NCBI GenBank assembly: GCA_023663705.1 | Contig: JAMPGY010000005.1 | Span: 81,837 to 145,836 of the forward strand | Reading direction: 5' to 3' | DNA: 64,000 nucleotides | DNA from: Clostridium sp. | GTDB taxonomy: Bacteria; Bacteroidota; Bacteroidia; Bacteroidales; Bacteroidaceae | Shown here: positions 1 to 9,287 of the stretch, piece by piece | Layout: every line of letters begins with the position of its first letter | Position numbering within the stretch: the stretch's first letter is position 1 | Made by a program: the position numbers and the translations under genes | The notes under the pieces: model-generated | Told to the model about the DNA's origin: nothing | The model's database searches: none | Seen by the model: the letters and a program-made list of their open reading frames with translations, nothing else

Positions 1-2119
1 TCATGATGGACACACGCTTACCGGCCAGATGTGTATCACCCAAGGCCTCGGCTGCCCGATGATGATCATGTACGCCCCCTACAGTGGCCAAAGGAAAGGC
101 ATTGCGCAACGAGCGCCAGGTGCGGCCTTCGTGACTCACACAGTCGAAATCAGCGTCACCCGTAAGCGGCCGATAATCCGGCTCGGTGGAATCCATCCAA
201 TAAGCATCAAGCCCTTTCGAAATAAGTCCGTTGTAGAGATACTTCCAATATATGTCACGCCCTTCTTCGCTGTAGCAGTCGTAAGGCCGTATTCCGTTGT
301 TCCAAGGATAAGAGTTTGCCGTCAGCAAGAGTCCTTTGCCGTTCAGTTCGGCATAGGGTTCGGTGGCCGGACCGAAGTTGGCCCAGATGGAAATCATATA
401 TTTGGCGTTGTTAGCATGAATCATGTCTATCATCTCCTGATGATTGGCAAACGTGGGATTAAGATAAGCCAATGCATTCCAATGCGCATCGTCTCCCCAA
501 TACTGCCAATCCTGTACAATGCAATCCAATGGCACGCCCAGCTCGCGATATTGCTTCACCACGTCCATTACTTCATCGGCACTCGTGTAACGCTGTTTGC
601 TCTGATAGAGACCGAAATTCCACAGAGCCGGCATCGGACTATGCCCCGTGAGCCGGCGCATGCAGGCCAACACCTCATCACTGGTATCACCGGCCATCAC
701 ATAGTAGTCTATCTCGTTACCGGTGGAGGTGAAACTCGTACCCTCCTCACCATCGGCAAACGTAGTGGGCGAATAGTTGTCCCAAAAGAGCGAATAATTT
801 TTGGAAGACTGGAAGAAAGGGATGCACACCTTCATGTTATCCTGTTCCAGCTGATAAGTTCTCCCACGCAAGTTCAAAGCGCCGTCCTGTATCTGTCCCA
901 TACCGAATATATATTCGTCGGCATCGAGGGTAAAGCTGTTTTTTACCTTATAGCTATCGAAGGATCCGTCCTTGGCTGGCGTGAATGTGGCGGCATAGTC
1001 CTGCTCCGCCAACAAGACGGTTCCATCCGTACGTCGAATAGTGAATGCAGCTTTAGCAAGGTCGTAGGTGACACACAGACGGGCTCCATTGAGGGTGAGC
1101 ACTCCTTCGGCCTCCTCTACGGTAAAATCAGTCCTTTCCATCGACGGAAGCACCACTGAAAGGCTACGTTTGTCCACCGTTTCCGACTTTGACTTGCAGA
1201 TACGCACGATGTCATCGGCATGAAACGTCAGACGGATGTACTCATCGTTCCAAGTCGCCAATATCCCGTTGTCTGTCCGTACATAGCTATATGACGGACA
1301 CTCGTGGCGATAGTCCTCAATGAGCCGGGGGAGTTTATCGTAATAAAGGTATACCGTAGCATAATCTTCGCTGTCCACGGTCTGCAACATGTTTTCCGCT
1401 TCTTCCATGAAAGTCTTCAGTTCGCTGCCTTCAACAGGCTTGAGCTGACGGGCTTCCTCCACAGCAGCCTGCACGGCAGTCTTCAATTCCGCAGTCATAG
1501 ATTCTGCCGTATAACCCAGTTGACCGATCATTTCAGGCCATTTCATCGCTACTTCATACACATTGTTGTAACTGATATCTGTCAGCGTGGCCGATGTGCC
1601 GGTGGCTGCCGTCAATCCCATAGCCATGATAAATTGCGCTCCACGAGCCGAAATATTGACTACAGGCGAGTCGAACACATTGCTCCAACCGAAATCATTC
1701 TTCAAGTTCCACAACAACACGGTTTTTCCATCTGCACGGACCGTAGTCAAAGCCGGCACGTACTGACTGTTGCGATTCTGTCCGTTCCACCACCACAAGC
1801 GGCTCTTGGTTGCATCGGTACTCAAATTGGTACCCGTCACCGCCATCCACACACGATCGTTGGGAATGACATAGGCATTGTCCTTGCTCTTGTCCATCTG
1901 AAAAGCAATGTTCTGATTGCCGACATTGCCCCGGATGGTGAAAGTGTTGGCCTCATCGTCATAGCTGAAGGCCGATTGAGGCGCCCGATTATCGTCGGTG
2001 GATATATAATCCCGACAGGCAAACCCGAATGGTTGCTGTGCACTGGCATCGTGCACATGGAGTGCCATCATTGCCGCGAAGGCGACTCCTGAGATTGTTG
2101 TAAAGATCTGTTTCATCAT
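1..2119 (-). CDS. Secreted GH31 family alpha-glycosidase (alpha-xylosidase-like), 3' end outside window
   Basis: About 706 residues are visible and the C-terminus lies beyond position 1. The ATG at 2119 opens a signal peptide (MMKQIFTTISG...DASAQ), so the enzyme is exported. After an N-terminal beta-rich region and a short helical segment (about residues 185-245), the GH31 barrel begins near residue 480 with PALWNFGLYQSKQRYTS. IVQDWQYWG, MISIWANFGPATEPY and WMDSTEPD follow; the Asp of WMDSTEPD is the expected nucleophile of the family. The barrel motifs resemble Bacteroides alpha-xylosidases used on xyloglucan or similar xylosyl or glucosyl side chains, but the substrate is inferred. A sensor/AraC regulator lies 106 bp upstream on the same strand and probably controls it. 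Confidence 0.88.
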   Translation of the reverse strand, partial: MMKQIFTTISGVAFAAMMALHVHDASAQQPFGFACRDYISTDDNRAPQSAFSYDDEANTFTIRGNVGNQNIAFQMDKSKDNAYVIPNDRVWMAVTGTNLSTDATKSRLWWWNGQNRNSQYVPALTTVRADGKTVLLWNLKNDFGWSNVFDSPVVNISARGAQFIMAMGLTAATGTSATLTDISYNNVYEVAMKWPEMIGQLGYTAESMTAELKTAVQAAVEEARQLKPVEGSELKTFMEEAENMLQTVDSEDYATVYLYYDKLPRLIEDYRHECPSYSYVRTDNGILATWNDEYIRLTFHADDIVRICKSKSETVDKRSLSVVLPSMERTDFTVEEAEGVLTLNGARLCVTYDLAKAAFTIRRTDGTVLLAEQDYAATFTPAKDGSFDSYKVKNSFTLDADEYIFGMGQIQDGALNLRGRTYQLEQDNMKVCIPFFQSSKNYSLFWDNYSPTTFADGEEGTSFTSTGNEIDYYVMAGDTSDEVLACMRRLTGHSPMPALWNFGLYQSKQRYTSADEVMDVVKQYRELGVPLDCIVQDWQYWGDDAHWNALAYLNPTFANHQEMIDMIHANNAKYMISIWANFGPATEPYAELNGKGLLLTANSYPWNNGIRPYDCYSEEGRDIYWKYLYNGLISKGLDAYWMDSTEPDYRPLTGDADFDCVSHEGRTWRSLRNAFPLATVGGVHDHHRAAEALGDTHLAGKRVSIM

Positions 2120-2225
2120 GACATTAAATAATGTGTTGTTTTCCGATTGCAAGTTTACACAGAAACCGGCAAGCAGAAGGCACACAAATGATGATTCGGA
2201 TGGTACAAATGTTGAAAACGTCCCG

Positions 2226-4184
2226 TTACACCGCTGTTTTCGTATATTCGGAAGGCTTGCATCCATACTCCCGCTGGAAACATCTGCTGAAATAACCCGG
2301 CGAACTGAATCCGGTGGCCTCCGCCACTTCGGCAATGGTCTTATCACCCTGTTCCAACAGTTGTACCGCCCTACGCAGACGTATCATGCGGATAAAGGCC
2401 ACAGGCGACTTATCGAGAATGGATGTGAGTTTTTTATACAGCCCCGAACGCTCCATGCAAATATCGCGACTGAGCTGTTCCACGGAATAAGCAGAGTTGG
2501 ACAAGTTGCGTTCCACAAGAGCCGTGGCACGATTTAGGAAGTCCAGTTCTGCCGCACTCATAACCGGCTTCTCCATCGGTTCTTCCCGCTCTGTAAGCAC
2601 CACATTCACGGCATTCTCATACTGATTGCATTTCTCTATCAGATTCTGTATACGCAGGAGCAACCTGTCTTCCCGGTTTCTGCGTTCGGCGCGACGACGC
2701 AAACGACGGGCATAGAGCCATAGCATCAGCACCATCATGACCAACAGTGTCATTCCATAACCGATATACGCCACTGTCGAAGCCCACCACGGCGCATGTA
2801 TCACAAACGTTACGCGACGCACACCACCGTTCCAGCGTCCCTCGTCCGACGAGACCATCACCTCCAGTTCATATAGACCAGACGGCAAATTCACATACGA
2901 CAATCGCAGACGTCCCCGATCGTCCACCAGCTCCGGATGGCTGTCGGCTGTGGCCTCGCACCAAATGCCACGTCCCATACGGTAACGATAAACTACGCGT
3001 CGGGGATGCACATATTTCACCGGCGAGAAGAGAAAAGAAGGTGCATTGTCGGTATGCTCCAATTCCAGATGTTCCACAAAAGGTGCGTCCAAAGGCAAAA
3101 GCCCATTGTCCGCATCGGCTCTGCGCCCATGAAGCGATACGGAAAGCAACACGGGCGTGAGTGCAATGTCCCGCTCATACGTGTCGAATATGCCACTGAG
3201 AGGAGATGAATAAAGCACACCCTGATTGTAACTTCCCAGCCAAATACCTCCCTCACGATCCTGACACACCGTATTGAATCCGGCGGCAAACTGAGTGCCG
3301 TCCGGCAACCGGAGAGACTCAAGCCATGTGCACTGCTCACTGCTCAGATTGTACACAAGATAGCCGCGGGAGGTGGAGATATAGGCCACACGGGAGGGTG
3401 TGACCACCAGAGTATGATAAAGTTCTGTGCTCTCAAGCAGAACGTTCCAGGATAATTCACGAGGATCGAAAGAGAGAAACACGGAACCTCCGTTTCCGGT
3501 GCGCAATTGATAAAAGATCCCGTCAGCGGAACGAACGGTAAGGGACGTCAGAGCACAACGTGCACACAAATCATCTCCATAAGCCGGACACACCGAAATC
3601 AACTTCCCGCTCTCCGACTCAAACACCACAACTTCCCCTCTGTGGGTAAACACACAGACACGCTTATCCATCACATCGATATCCTGCACCTCGCCTGCAC
3701 CGGAAGGCATGGCAAACACCCTGTTGGTGCGACGATTAATGATCGTGTCACGACTCACACACCAAAGGTCCTTATCGGAATCCACAAAAAAGTCCTGCAC
3801 GGAAGAAAGAGCCAGAAGAGAGTCGCAGCGAGGTATAAAACGGAGCGTGCGCAAATCCAAACACGATACGGTGCCCAGATTCTTAATCCAGCAACGATAG
3901 TCAGCGTCTACATAGAGATGGGTATGACCACGGTAACCGGATATAGAGGACTCGAAAACCGGATCACGACGTATACTGCGAAAGGAAATTCCGTCGTAAA
4001 GATTCACGTAACCGGAGGACACGAACACCATGCGCCCGTCCTCCAATTGCATCATCTGCATCACGTCCATGCCTTTCAAACCTTGTTCATCGGTCAGTGT
4101 ATACCAGGTCTTTTCCGCACGTATAGACAAGGAATACATCCATATTCCCATGCACAAATACGTAATATAAGTCCATCTATTCAT
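2226..4184 (-). CDS. Transmembrane sensor/AraC regulator (propeller-YYY-TM-HTH, no kinase)
   Basis: This 652-residue protein is built like a Bacteroides hybrid two-component regulator with the middle removed. It has an N-terminal signal or anchor (YLCMGIWMYSLSIRA), about 350 residues of beta-propeller-like repeats (for example GGIWLGSYNQGVLYSS), a Y_Y_Y-like domain (about 395-465), and one transmembrane segment (about 468-494, YGMTLLVMMVLMLWLYA). A basic coiled linker and a C-terminal AraC HTH (about 548-652, IAEVAEATGFSSPGYFSRCF) complete it. No HisKA, HATPase or receiver domain is present, so signalling would be one-component, directly from periplasm to membrane-tethered DNA binding. It lies just upstream of the GH31 gene, which suggests glycan-responsive control of it. 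Confidence 0.85.
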   Translation of the reverse strand: MNRWTYITYLCMGIWMYSLSIRAEKTWYTLTDEQGLKGMDVMQMMQLEDGRMVFVSSGYVNLYDGISFRSIRRDPVFESSISGYRGHTHLYVDADYRCWIKNLGTVSCLDLRTLRFIPRCDSLLALSSVQDFFVDSDKDLWCVSRDTIINRRTNRVFAMPSGAGEVQDIDVMDKRVCVFTHRGEVVVFESESGKLISVCPAYGDDLCARCALTSLTVRSADGIFYQLRTGNGGSVFLSFDPRELSWNVLLESTELYHTLVVTPSRVAYISTSRGYLVYNLSSEQCTWLESLRLPDGTQFAAGFNTVCQDREGGIWLGSYNQGVLYSSPLSGIFDTYERDIALTPVLLSVSLHGRRADADNGLLPLDAPFVEHLELEHTDNAPSFLFSPVKYVHPRRVVYRYRMGRGIWCEATADSHPELVDDRGRLRLSYVNLPSGLYELEVMVSSDEGRWNGGVRRVTFVIHAPWWASTVAYIGYGMTLLVMMVLMLWLYARRLRRRAERRNREDRLLLRIQNLIEKCNQYENAVNVVLTEREEPMEKPVMSAAELDFLNRATALVERNLSNSAYSVEQLSRDICMERSGLYKKLTSILDKSPVAFIRMIRLRRAVQLLEQGDKTIAEVAEATGFSSPGYFSRCFQREYGCKPSEYTKTAV

Positions 4185-4226
4185 CTGCCATACACTTTAT
4201 TTGAAAAAGAATGGTTGTGCTTCCGT

Positions 4227-4889
4227 TCACTTCTTCCGAACCACATCACCGCAAAAGGAATCACGGAGCACAAACAAACTTTCCGGTCCCATATTGAAGA
4301 GCAAATCCGCCACACTCAGATTGGGACGGAAACCATGTTTGTCGGCAAACACTTGATAATAGGATACGGGACGGAAATCCGTATCTTCCGCAATCTCCAC
4401 CTTAGGAGATAACAACGAACGGCAATCATCGGCCGTTTGTCCGGATGGCACGGCACCGAACCCTTGCGTCTCCATCCACAAGGGTTGCACATCAAGCAGT
4501 TCGCACACCTTGTGGCAAATAGCTTCGTTGAACTCATAAAGAAACTCCCATTTGTCCGTGTAGAACCGCCGTATGTCATCGGCATAATATTCAAAATAGG
4601 GACTATTACGATAGGCACTCTCCAAGGCATTCCAATGCAGATGACGCCAATTGCCATGATCGGATATACGAATGTCACGGATGGAACATTTTTCCGCATC
4701 GGGCTTCACCACGGGCACGGTGAGCACCTGAATGCCGGACGGAGAATCAATGACACAACGGTTTCGGTAGGTTTGTTTCACATAGTGCTCGCAAGCCTCC
4801 AGACACACCTGCGGATAAGCATACAGACGGGCATAATACTGCACAGGTCCCCAATAGGCCGTAGATAGAAGAACTGTTGATTTCATCAT
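4227..4889 (-). CDS. WbqC family protein
   Basis: The protein is about 220 residues and begins MMKSTVLLSTAYWGPVQYYA. An upstream in-frame start would overlap lepB-like coding by more than 230 bp, so the ATG at 4889, 25 bp after the preceding stop, is preferred. The N-terminal YWGPVQYYARLYAY stretch and the HWNALESAYRNSPYFEYY block are characteristic of the WbqC-like family (PF08889). That family is found in O-antigen and other clusters and its biochemical role is not settled. It has no signal peptide and is probably cytoplasmic. It is the fourth gene of a tightly spaced dapB-lepB-lepB2-wbqC run. The family call is from recalled motifs. Confidence 0.75.
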   Translation of the reverse strand: MMKSTVLLSTAYWGPVQYYARLYAYPQVCLEACEHYVKQTYRNRCVIDSPSGIQVLTVPVVKPDAEKCSIRDIRISDHGNWRHLHWNALESAYRNSPYFEYYADDIRRFYTDKWEFLYEFNEAICHKVCELLDVQPLWMETQGFGAVPSGQTADDCRSLLSPKVEIAEDTDFRPVSYYQVFADKHGFRPNLSVADLLFNMGPESLFVLRDSFCGDVVRKK

Positions 4890-4914
4890 AACTTTTGCTT
4901 TGAAAAGACATTCG

Positions 4915-5646
4915 CTAAGGGAGCGGGGCACCGATGCGGTCGCGACGCAAAGAACGATACCAGACCACGTCTGGATCGAGCGAATAAAGCACGCGGGAAA
5001 GACGACCGATAAGGTGGGACTCAGGTACAAAACCAAACACCCGTGAATCCCTGACAACAGATGAGTCCGAAGTAGATGCCATCCAATAGAAATCTTGTTT
5101 GAAGCGATAGCGGGAATACAGTTTGCCGGACACACAAAGGGAATCATCAATGGCCGCGGCCTTGATACCTTCGTGACCGTTTATAGCCGCAGCATAGAGC
5201 GGAGCACTCCAGGCCTCCACTTTCAGCACCTGGCCTTTGGCCGGCACAACCACAGGCCAGCGTGTTGCAACAGACAGACTGTGTTGCAACGAGGGATTAC
5301 CATCGGCATCAAACCAAAGTGTATCTCCAGGCAGAGCCAGACAGCGCCCCACAAAAACCTCACGGCGGTCAAGCGGTACGGTCTGTGCACAAGCCGGATT
5401 GTTGAAAGCCACCCAATGACCACGCTCCACAGAGGTCAGCCCCAAACGCTTGTACCCCCACCAGCGGGACCACGGAAAGCGCACTCCGTAAGCCACACGC
5501 GACACCCACACACGATCGCCCGCCCACAAGACAGGACGCTCGCCGTCGGCCGGAATCACAAGCATCATGGCGAAAAACAGACGCACACACATCACCGCCA
5601 CACAAGCGGTAAGCAGCGCCATCAACAATCCTTTATAATGCTTCAC
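4915..5646 (-). CDS. Signal peptidase I paralogue lacking catalytic Ser and Lys
   Basis: This 243-residue S26-fold protein has one N-terminal membrane segment (LLMALLTACVAVMCVRLFFAMML) followed by IPADGERPVLWAGDRVWV. Set against its neighbour LepB (IPSSSLEKSLLVGDYLFV), the catalytic Ser position is Gly35. The Lys box, NYVKRCVGL in LepB, reads VFVGRCLAL here, so the general base is Gly100. The last conserved box (GDNRHNSLDSRYWG in LepB) is reduced to STSDSSVVRDSRVFG. The fold landmarks ALPGDTL and FGFVPESHLIGR remain. It starts 14 bp after lepB and is therefore presumably co-expressed. It is probably a pseudo-peptidase with a structural or chaperone role; the reading frame is intact, so it is not a simple pseudogene. 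Confidence 0.85.
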   Translation of the reverse strand: MKHYKGLLMALLTACVAVMCVRLFFAMMLVIPADGERPVLWAGDRVWVSRVAYGVRFPWSRWWGYKRLGLTSVERGHWVAFNNPACAQTVPLDRREVFVGRCLALPGDTLWFDADGNPSLQHSLSVATRWPVVVPAKGQVLKVEAWSAPLYAAAINGHEGIKAAAIDDSLCVSGKLYSRYRFKQDFYWMASTSDSSVVRDSRVFGFVPESHLIGRLSRVLYSLDPDVVWYRSLRRDRIGAPLP

Positions 5647-5660
5647 ATTGCAGTTTGTTT

Positions 5661-7112
5661 TTATTTAATGTCGTCCACCCAACGGAACAGCCGGTTCCAC
5701 CGTACATGCCCATCCATCCATCCTCTGTCTTTGTCCAACGAAAGCCAGATGATGACAGGCTTGCCCACAATGTGGTCTTCGGGCACGAATCCCCAATAGC
5801 GGGAATCGAGCGAGTTGTGACGGTTGTCGCCCTGCATCCAATAGTAGTCCATCTTAAAGGTATAATACTCTGTTTTCTCTCCGTTGATGAGAATGTCTCC
5901 GTCATCAGTCACTTCCAGCGTGTTGCCTTCATATACCCGGATGGGACGTTCGTAGACCGGCAGATTGTCGAGGGTGAGTTTCAAAGTCTTTCCCTTGGCC
6001 GGGATCCACACCGGACCGTAGTTATCTCTTGTCCAACAGGTGTATCCGTTGAGAGGATAGATGCCATCGGTACTGTCGTCTTCTTCATAAACCAAACTCT
6101 CCACCAGATCGGGACGATCCATCAGAGCCTTGCAGGCTACCTGAGTAAGAGGCAATGTACCCGAGTGACGCCAATTCTGCAAGTCCTCCTGACTGATTCC
6201 CAACTCCCGCACCAGTTCTTCCGGCAAACGCTGCTTCAGCACCAATCTATAACTGTACTGCACATTGTCCGGTTCCTTATTGGGTTTCCCGTCAAGATAG
6301 ATAATGTGATCCTTAATCTGCAGAATCTGTCCGGACAACCCCACACAGCGCTTCACATAATTTTCACGCCGATCCACAGGACGCGACAATATTCTGCCAT
6401 ACTCCGCCGGATGCTGCCGCAAATAGTCGCGTCCCAAGGTGTACACGTAATTGTAGTAACGGCGACGGTCGGTCTGCGACATGTTGTTGGGCAAGGGCAG
6501 CGAGGGGTTCACCTGAGCCGACAGTTGCTGGCCTATGCCGTAACACATGCCGTAGTAGTCCATGGCCTGATACATCGGATTGCTCACCACGGTGTCGCCG
6601 GCCGGATAGTTGAACACCACGATATCGTTGAGCGCCACGGGATGCCCGCCCTTCACGCGACGGTAGTCCCACTGCGGCCATTCGATATACGACTTGCAGT
6701 CCAGCACGGGCAGGGTGTGCTGCGTGAGCGGCATGGACAGGGGAGTCTGCGGCACACGAGGTCCATAGGCCATCTTGCTCACAAACAGGTAGTCGCCCAC
6801 CAGCAATGATTTCTCCAACGATGATGAAGGTATGGTGTAGTTCTGAAAGAAGTAGATGTTGACGAAATACACGGCCACCAAGGCAAACACTATGGCGTCC
6901 ACCCAGCTCATCACCGTCCGCGTGACGGGATTCTCCAGGTCTTTCCACCATCCCCAGTTGATTTTGCGTGTGATGTAGGCGTCGAATATAAACGGTACGA
7001 CCAGCAGTCCCCACCAGCTTTCCACCCACAGGAGGAAGGCCAGATAGAGTACCATCACCGTGGCCATCGTTGCCCACTGGCGCCACGTGGGCTTCTTATT
7101 CTTTTGTTCCAT
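5661..7112 (-). CDS. lepB: Signal peptidase I
   Basis: The 483-residue inner-membrane protease removes signal peptides from exported pre-proteins. Three N-terminal hydrophobic segments (about residues 13-30, 33-47 and 70-90) precede the catalytic domain. The nucleophile is Ser98 in IPSSSLEKS and the base is Lys254 in ENYVKRCVGL; GDNRHNSLDSRYWG near the C-terminus is the last conserved box. The protein is longer than typical Gram-negative enzymes because of insertions between the Ser and Lys boxes (about 120-245) and after the Lys box, which is common in Bacteroidota. It starts 12 bp after dapB and is followed by its inactive paralogue, giving an active/inactive pair in one operon. Confidence 0.95.
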   Translation of the reverse strand: MEQKNKKPTWRQWATMATVMVLYLAFLLWVESWWGLLVVPFIFDAYITRKINWGWWKDLENPVTRTVMSWVDAIVFALVAVYFVNIYFFQNYTIPSSSLEKSLLVGDYLFVSKMAYGPRVPQTPLSMPLTQHTLPVLDCKSYIEWPQWDYRRVKGGHPVALNDIVVFNYPAGDTVVSNPMYQAMDYYGMCYGIGQQLSAQVNPSLPLPNNMSQTDRRRYYNYVYTLGRDYLRQHPAEYGRILSRPVDRRENYVKRCVGLSGQILQIKDHIIYLDGKPNKEPDNVQYSYRLVLKQRLPEELVRELGISQEDLQNWRHSGTLPLTQVACKALMDRPDLVESLVYEEDDSTDGIYPLNGYTCWTRDNYGPVWIPAKGKTLKLTLDNLPVYERPIRVYEGNTLEVTDDGDILINGEKTEYYTFKMDYYWMQGDNRHNSLDSRYWGFVPEDHIVGKPVIIWLSLDKDRGWMDGHVRWNRLFRWVDDIK

Positions 7113-7124
7113 GATATTGCGCGG

Positions 7125-7880
7125 TTAAAATTGAAATAAATCGTCCATGGTGAGCAGCCCCGTATGGGTGGCGGTGTATTCGGCGGCCAGCACGGCTCCC
7201 AGTGCGAACCCCTGCCGGCTATGCGCATCGTGGGTAATGGTGATGCTGTCGGCCTCGCTGTTGTAGGTGATACTGTGTATGCCGGGCACCTCATCGCGGC
7301 GGATGCTGTTGATGGGCAGCTCGTCGGCCGCACAACGGTCGGTGCCGCTCAGGGTGCCGTCCGGAGCCAGCAATGTGCCACGCGTCCAGCGTACCTTGCG
7401 GTCGATATGATCCAGTATGCCTTCGGCCAATGTGATGGCCGTGCCGCTCGGCGCGTCCAGCTTGTGCACGTGGTGCACTTCCTCCATCTTCACGTCGTAG
7501 GCGTCAAAGCGGTTCATGATGCGCGCCAAGTATTTGTTGACCGCACTGAAGATGGCCACACCCAGACTGAAATTGGAGCTCCAGAAGAGCGTGTGCCCCT
7601 CCTCGGCGCACATACGGCGCACGTCATCGCCGTGGGCGTCCATCCAGCCCGTGGATCCGGACACCACTTTCACTCCCTGGCGGAAGGCCTTGAGGTAGTT
7701 GTCGTAGGCCACATGGGGCGCGGTGAACTCGATAGCCACCTCCGCACTACGGAAAGCGTCTGTGTCGAAATCCTGTTGATTGTCCACATCGATAATGCAC
7801 ACTATCTCATGCCCCCGGCCAATGGCTATCTGTTCAATCATACGGCCCATCTTGCCGTATCCTATCAGTGCTAATTTCAT
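7125..7880 (-). CDS. dapB: 4-hydroxy-tetrahydrodipicolinate reductase
   Basis: This cytoplasmic enzyme performs the NAD(P)H-dependent reduction step of the diaminopimelate/lysine pathway and so supplies peptidoglycan. It has the Rossmann motif LIGYGKMGRMI at the N-terminus, SGSTGW, and the active-site signature EVHHVHKLDAPSGTA. The ATG at 7880 (MKLALIG) is chosen because the nucleotide-binding strand starts immediately there; a longer in-frame start would add 17 unconserved residues. About 251 residues is normal for the shorter DapB type. It is the first gene of the leftward dapB-lepB-lepB2-wbqC run and is divergent from the DUF2851 gene. A possible -7 element (TAtcTTTG on the minus strand) lies at 7903-7910. 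Confidence 0.95.
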   Translation of the reverse strand: MKLALIGYGKMGRMIEQIAIGRGHEIVCIIDVDNQQDFDTDAFRSAEVAIEFTAPHVAYDNYLKAFRQGVKVVSGSTGWMDAHGDDVRRMCAEEGHTLFWSSNFSLGVAIFSAVNKYLARIMNRFDAYDVKMEEVHHVHKLDAPSGTAITLAEGILDHIDRKVRWTRGTLLAPDGTLSGTDRCAADELPINSIRRDEVPGIHSITYNSEADSITITHDAHSRQGFALGAVLAAEYTATHTGLLTMDDLFQF

Positions 7881-7973
7881 GTTTCTACAATAAATTCTCT
7901 CGCAAAGATAGGGATTTGTGCTGAATTTCATTACATTTGTTACATATTTTATCCTTCTTTACCCTTGCAAGCC

Positions 7974-9287
7974 ATGGAAAAACTGTTGCATTACGTCTGG
8001 AAACACAAAATCTTCCCGCTTACACCTTTGCATACGCTTGATGGCGAACCGCTGGAGGTGATTGATCCCGGACTGCCGAACACGAATGCCGGACCGGACT
8101 TCTTCAACGCAAAGATCAAGATAGACGGCACACTGTGGGTGGGCAATGTGGAAATTCATCACACGGCAAGCGACTGGCAGGCACACGGTCACGAGAGCGA
8201 TCCCTCCTACAACAACGTGGTGCTGCATGTGGTGGAGAACAACGACACAACCGTAACCACACAAGACGGAAAACCGGTACCCCAACTCACATTGCCCATA
8301 CCGGACTACGTTCGCAACAACTACGCACGGTTGAATACAACCGACCGTTATCCGCGCTGCTACGAGGTGATACCCAGGCTGGACCGCCTGACCGTGCACA
8401 GTTGGATGAGCGCACTGCTCTGCGAACGATTGGAGACACGGGCCGCCAAAGTGACGGAACGCGTGGATGCACTGAGCGGAGATTGGGAAACAGCCTTTTT
8501 CGCCACTCTGGCACGCAACTTCGGCTTCGGCCTCAACGGAGACGCCTTTGAGTTATGGGCACGCCACATGCCCCTGTCGGCCGCAGCCAAGCACCGTGAC
8601 AACCTGTTTCAGATAGAGGCACTCTTCATGGGACAGGCCGGACTGCTGGATCCGGAAGCCGTGCCGTGCAACTGCCGCAACGAGGCCACAGACGATCCTT
8701 ACTTCAAACACCTGGCCGCCGAATACCACTATCTGGCACATAAGTTCAGCCTCACGCCTCTCTCCCACCACGAATGGAAGTATCTGCGCCTCCGACCGCA
8801 GAACTTTCCCCACATCCGATTGGCTCAAATGGCCCGGCTCTACCATAGGGGAAACGCTTCGTTCTCGCGCATCTTGGAGACATCCGAAACGGACAGGCTA
8901 CACGAGTGCCTGCAATGCGAGCCTTCCGAGTATTGGGAGACACACTACATGTTCGGCTGCCCCGGACGAAAGAACCACAAGCATCTCAGCAAGGCTTCGC
9001 TCGATCTGATTATCATCAACACTGTGGCACCCGTTGTCTATGCCTACGGATTGCGGCACGGCAACGAAACTCTCTGCGACCGGGCCATGCTTCTGCTGGA
9101 ACAACTGAAAGCCGAGAACAATCACATCATACGCCAATGGAAGGAATGCGGACTGACCGTGCAAAGTGCGGCCGACAGCCAAGCTCTCATCCAACTGCGG
9201 CTGGCCTATTGCGACAAACGCGACTGCCTGCGCTGCCGCTTCGGCTATGAGTATCTGAAAACCAAACAGACTTATTTTCCCCAATAA
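7974..9287 (+). CDS. DUF2851 family protein
   Basis: A 437-residue soluble protein starting MEKLLHYVWKHKIFPL. It matches the DUF2851 family, widespread and uncharacterised in Bacteroidota: LEVIDPGLPNTNAGPDFFNA and IHHTASDWQAHGH near the N-terminus are its recognisable blocks, and a cysteine-rich tail (CDKRDCLRCRFGYEY) closes it. The ATG at 7974 is preferred to a TTG three codons earlier. No signal peptide or membrane segment is visible. It is immediately followed, without spacing, by a thioesterase and then dprA, so the three are probably one transcript. The N-terminal block has a nuclease-like flavour (paired Asp and His in a short window), but no function is claimed. Confidence 0.85.
   Translation: MEKLLHYVWKHKIFPLTPLHTLDGEPLEVIDPGLPNTNAGPDFFNAKIKIDGTLWVGNVEIHHTASDWQAHGHESDPSYNNVVLHVVENNDTTVTTQDGKPVPQLTLPIPDYVRNNYARLNTTDRYPRCYEVIPRLDRLTVHSWMSALLCERLETRAAKVTERVDALSGDWETAFFATLARNFGFGLNGDAFELWARHMPLSAAAKHRDNLFQIEALFMGQAGLLDPEAVPCNCRNEATDDPYFKHLAAEYHYLAHKFSLTPLSHHEWKYLRLRPQNFPHIRLAQMARLYHRGNASFSRILETSETDRLHECLQCEPSEYWETHYMFGCPGRKNHKHLSKASLDLIIINTVAPVVYAYGLRHGNETLCDRAMLLLEQLKAENNHIIRQWKECGLTVQSAADSQALIQLRLAYCDKRDCLRCRFGYEYLKTKQTYFPQ

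Noticed and set aside
29..1159. Long plus-strand frame at the left end
   Set aside because: It is the antisense of the GH31 gene, whose motifs are unambiguous on the minus strand.
4890..5150. N-terminal extension of the WbqC-family gene
   Set aside because: It would overlap the LepB paralogue by more than 230 bp and has no conserved residues.
5655..6809. 384-codon plus-strand frame
   Set aside because: Antisense of lepB; His/Val/Arg-rich composition typical of a shadow frame.
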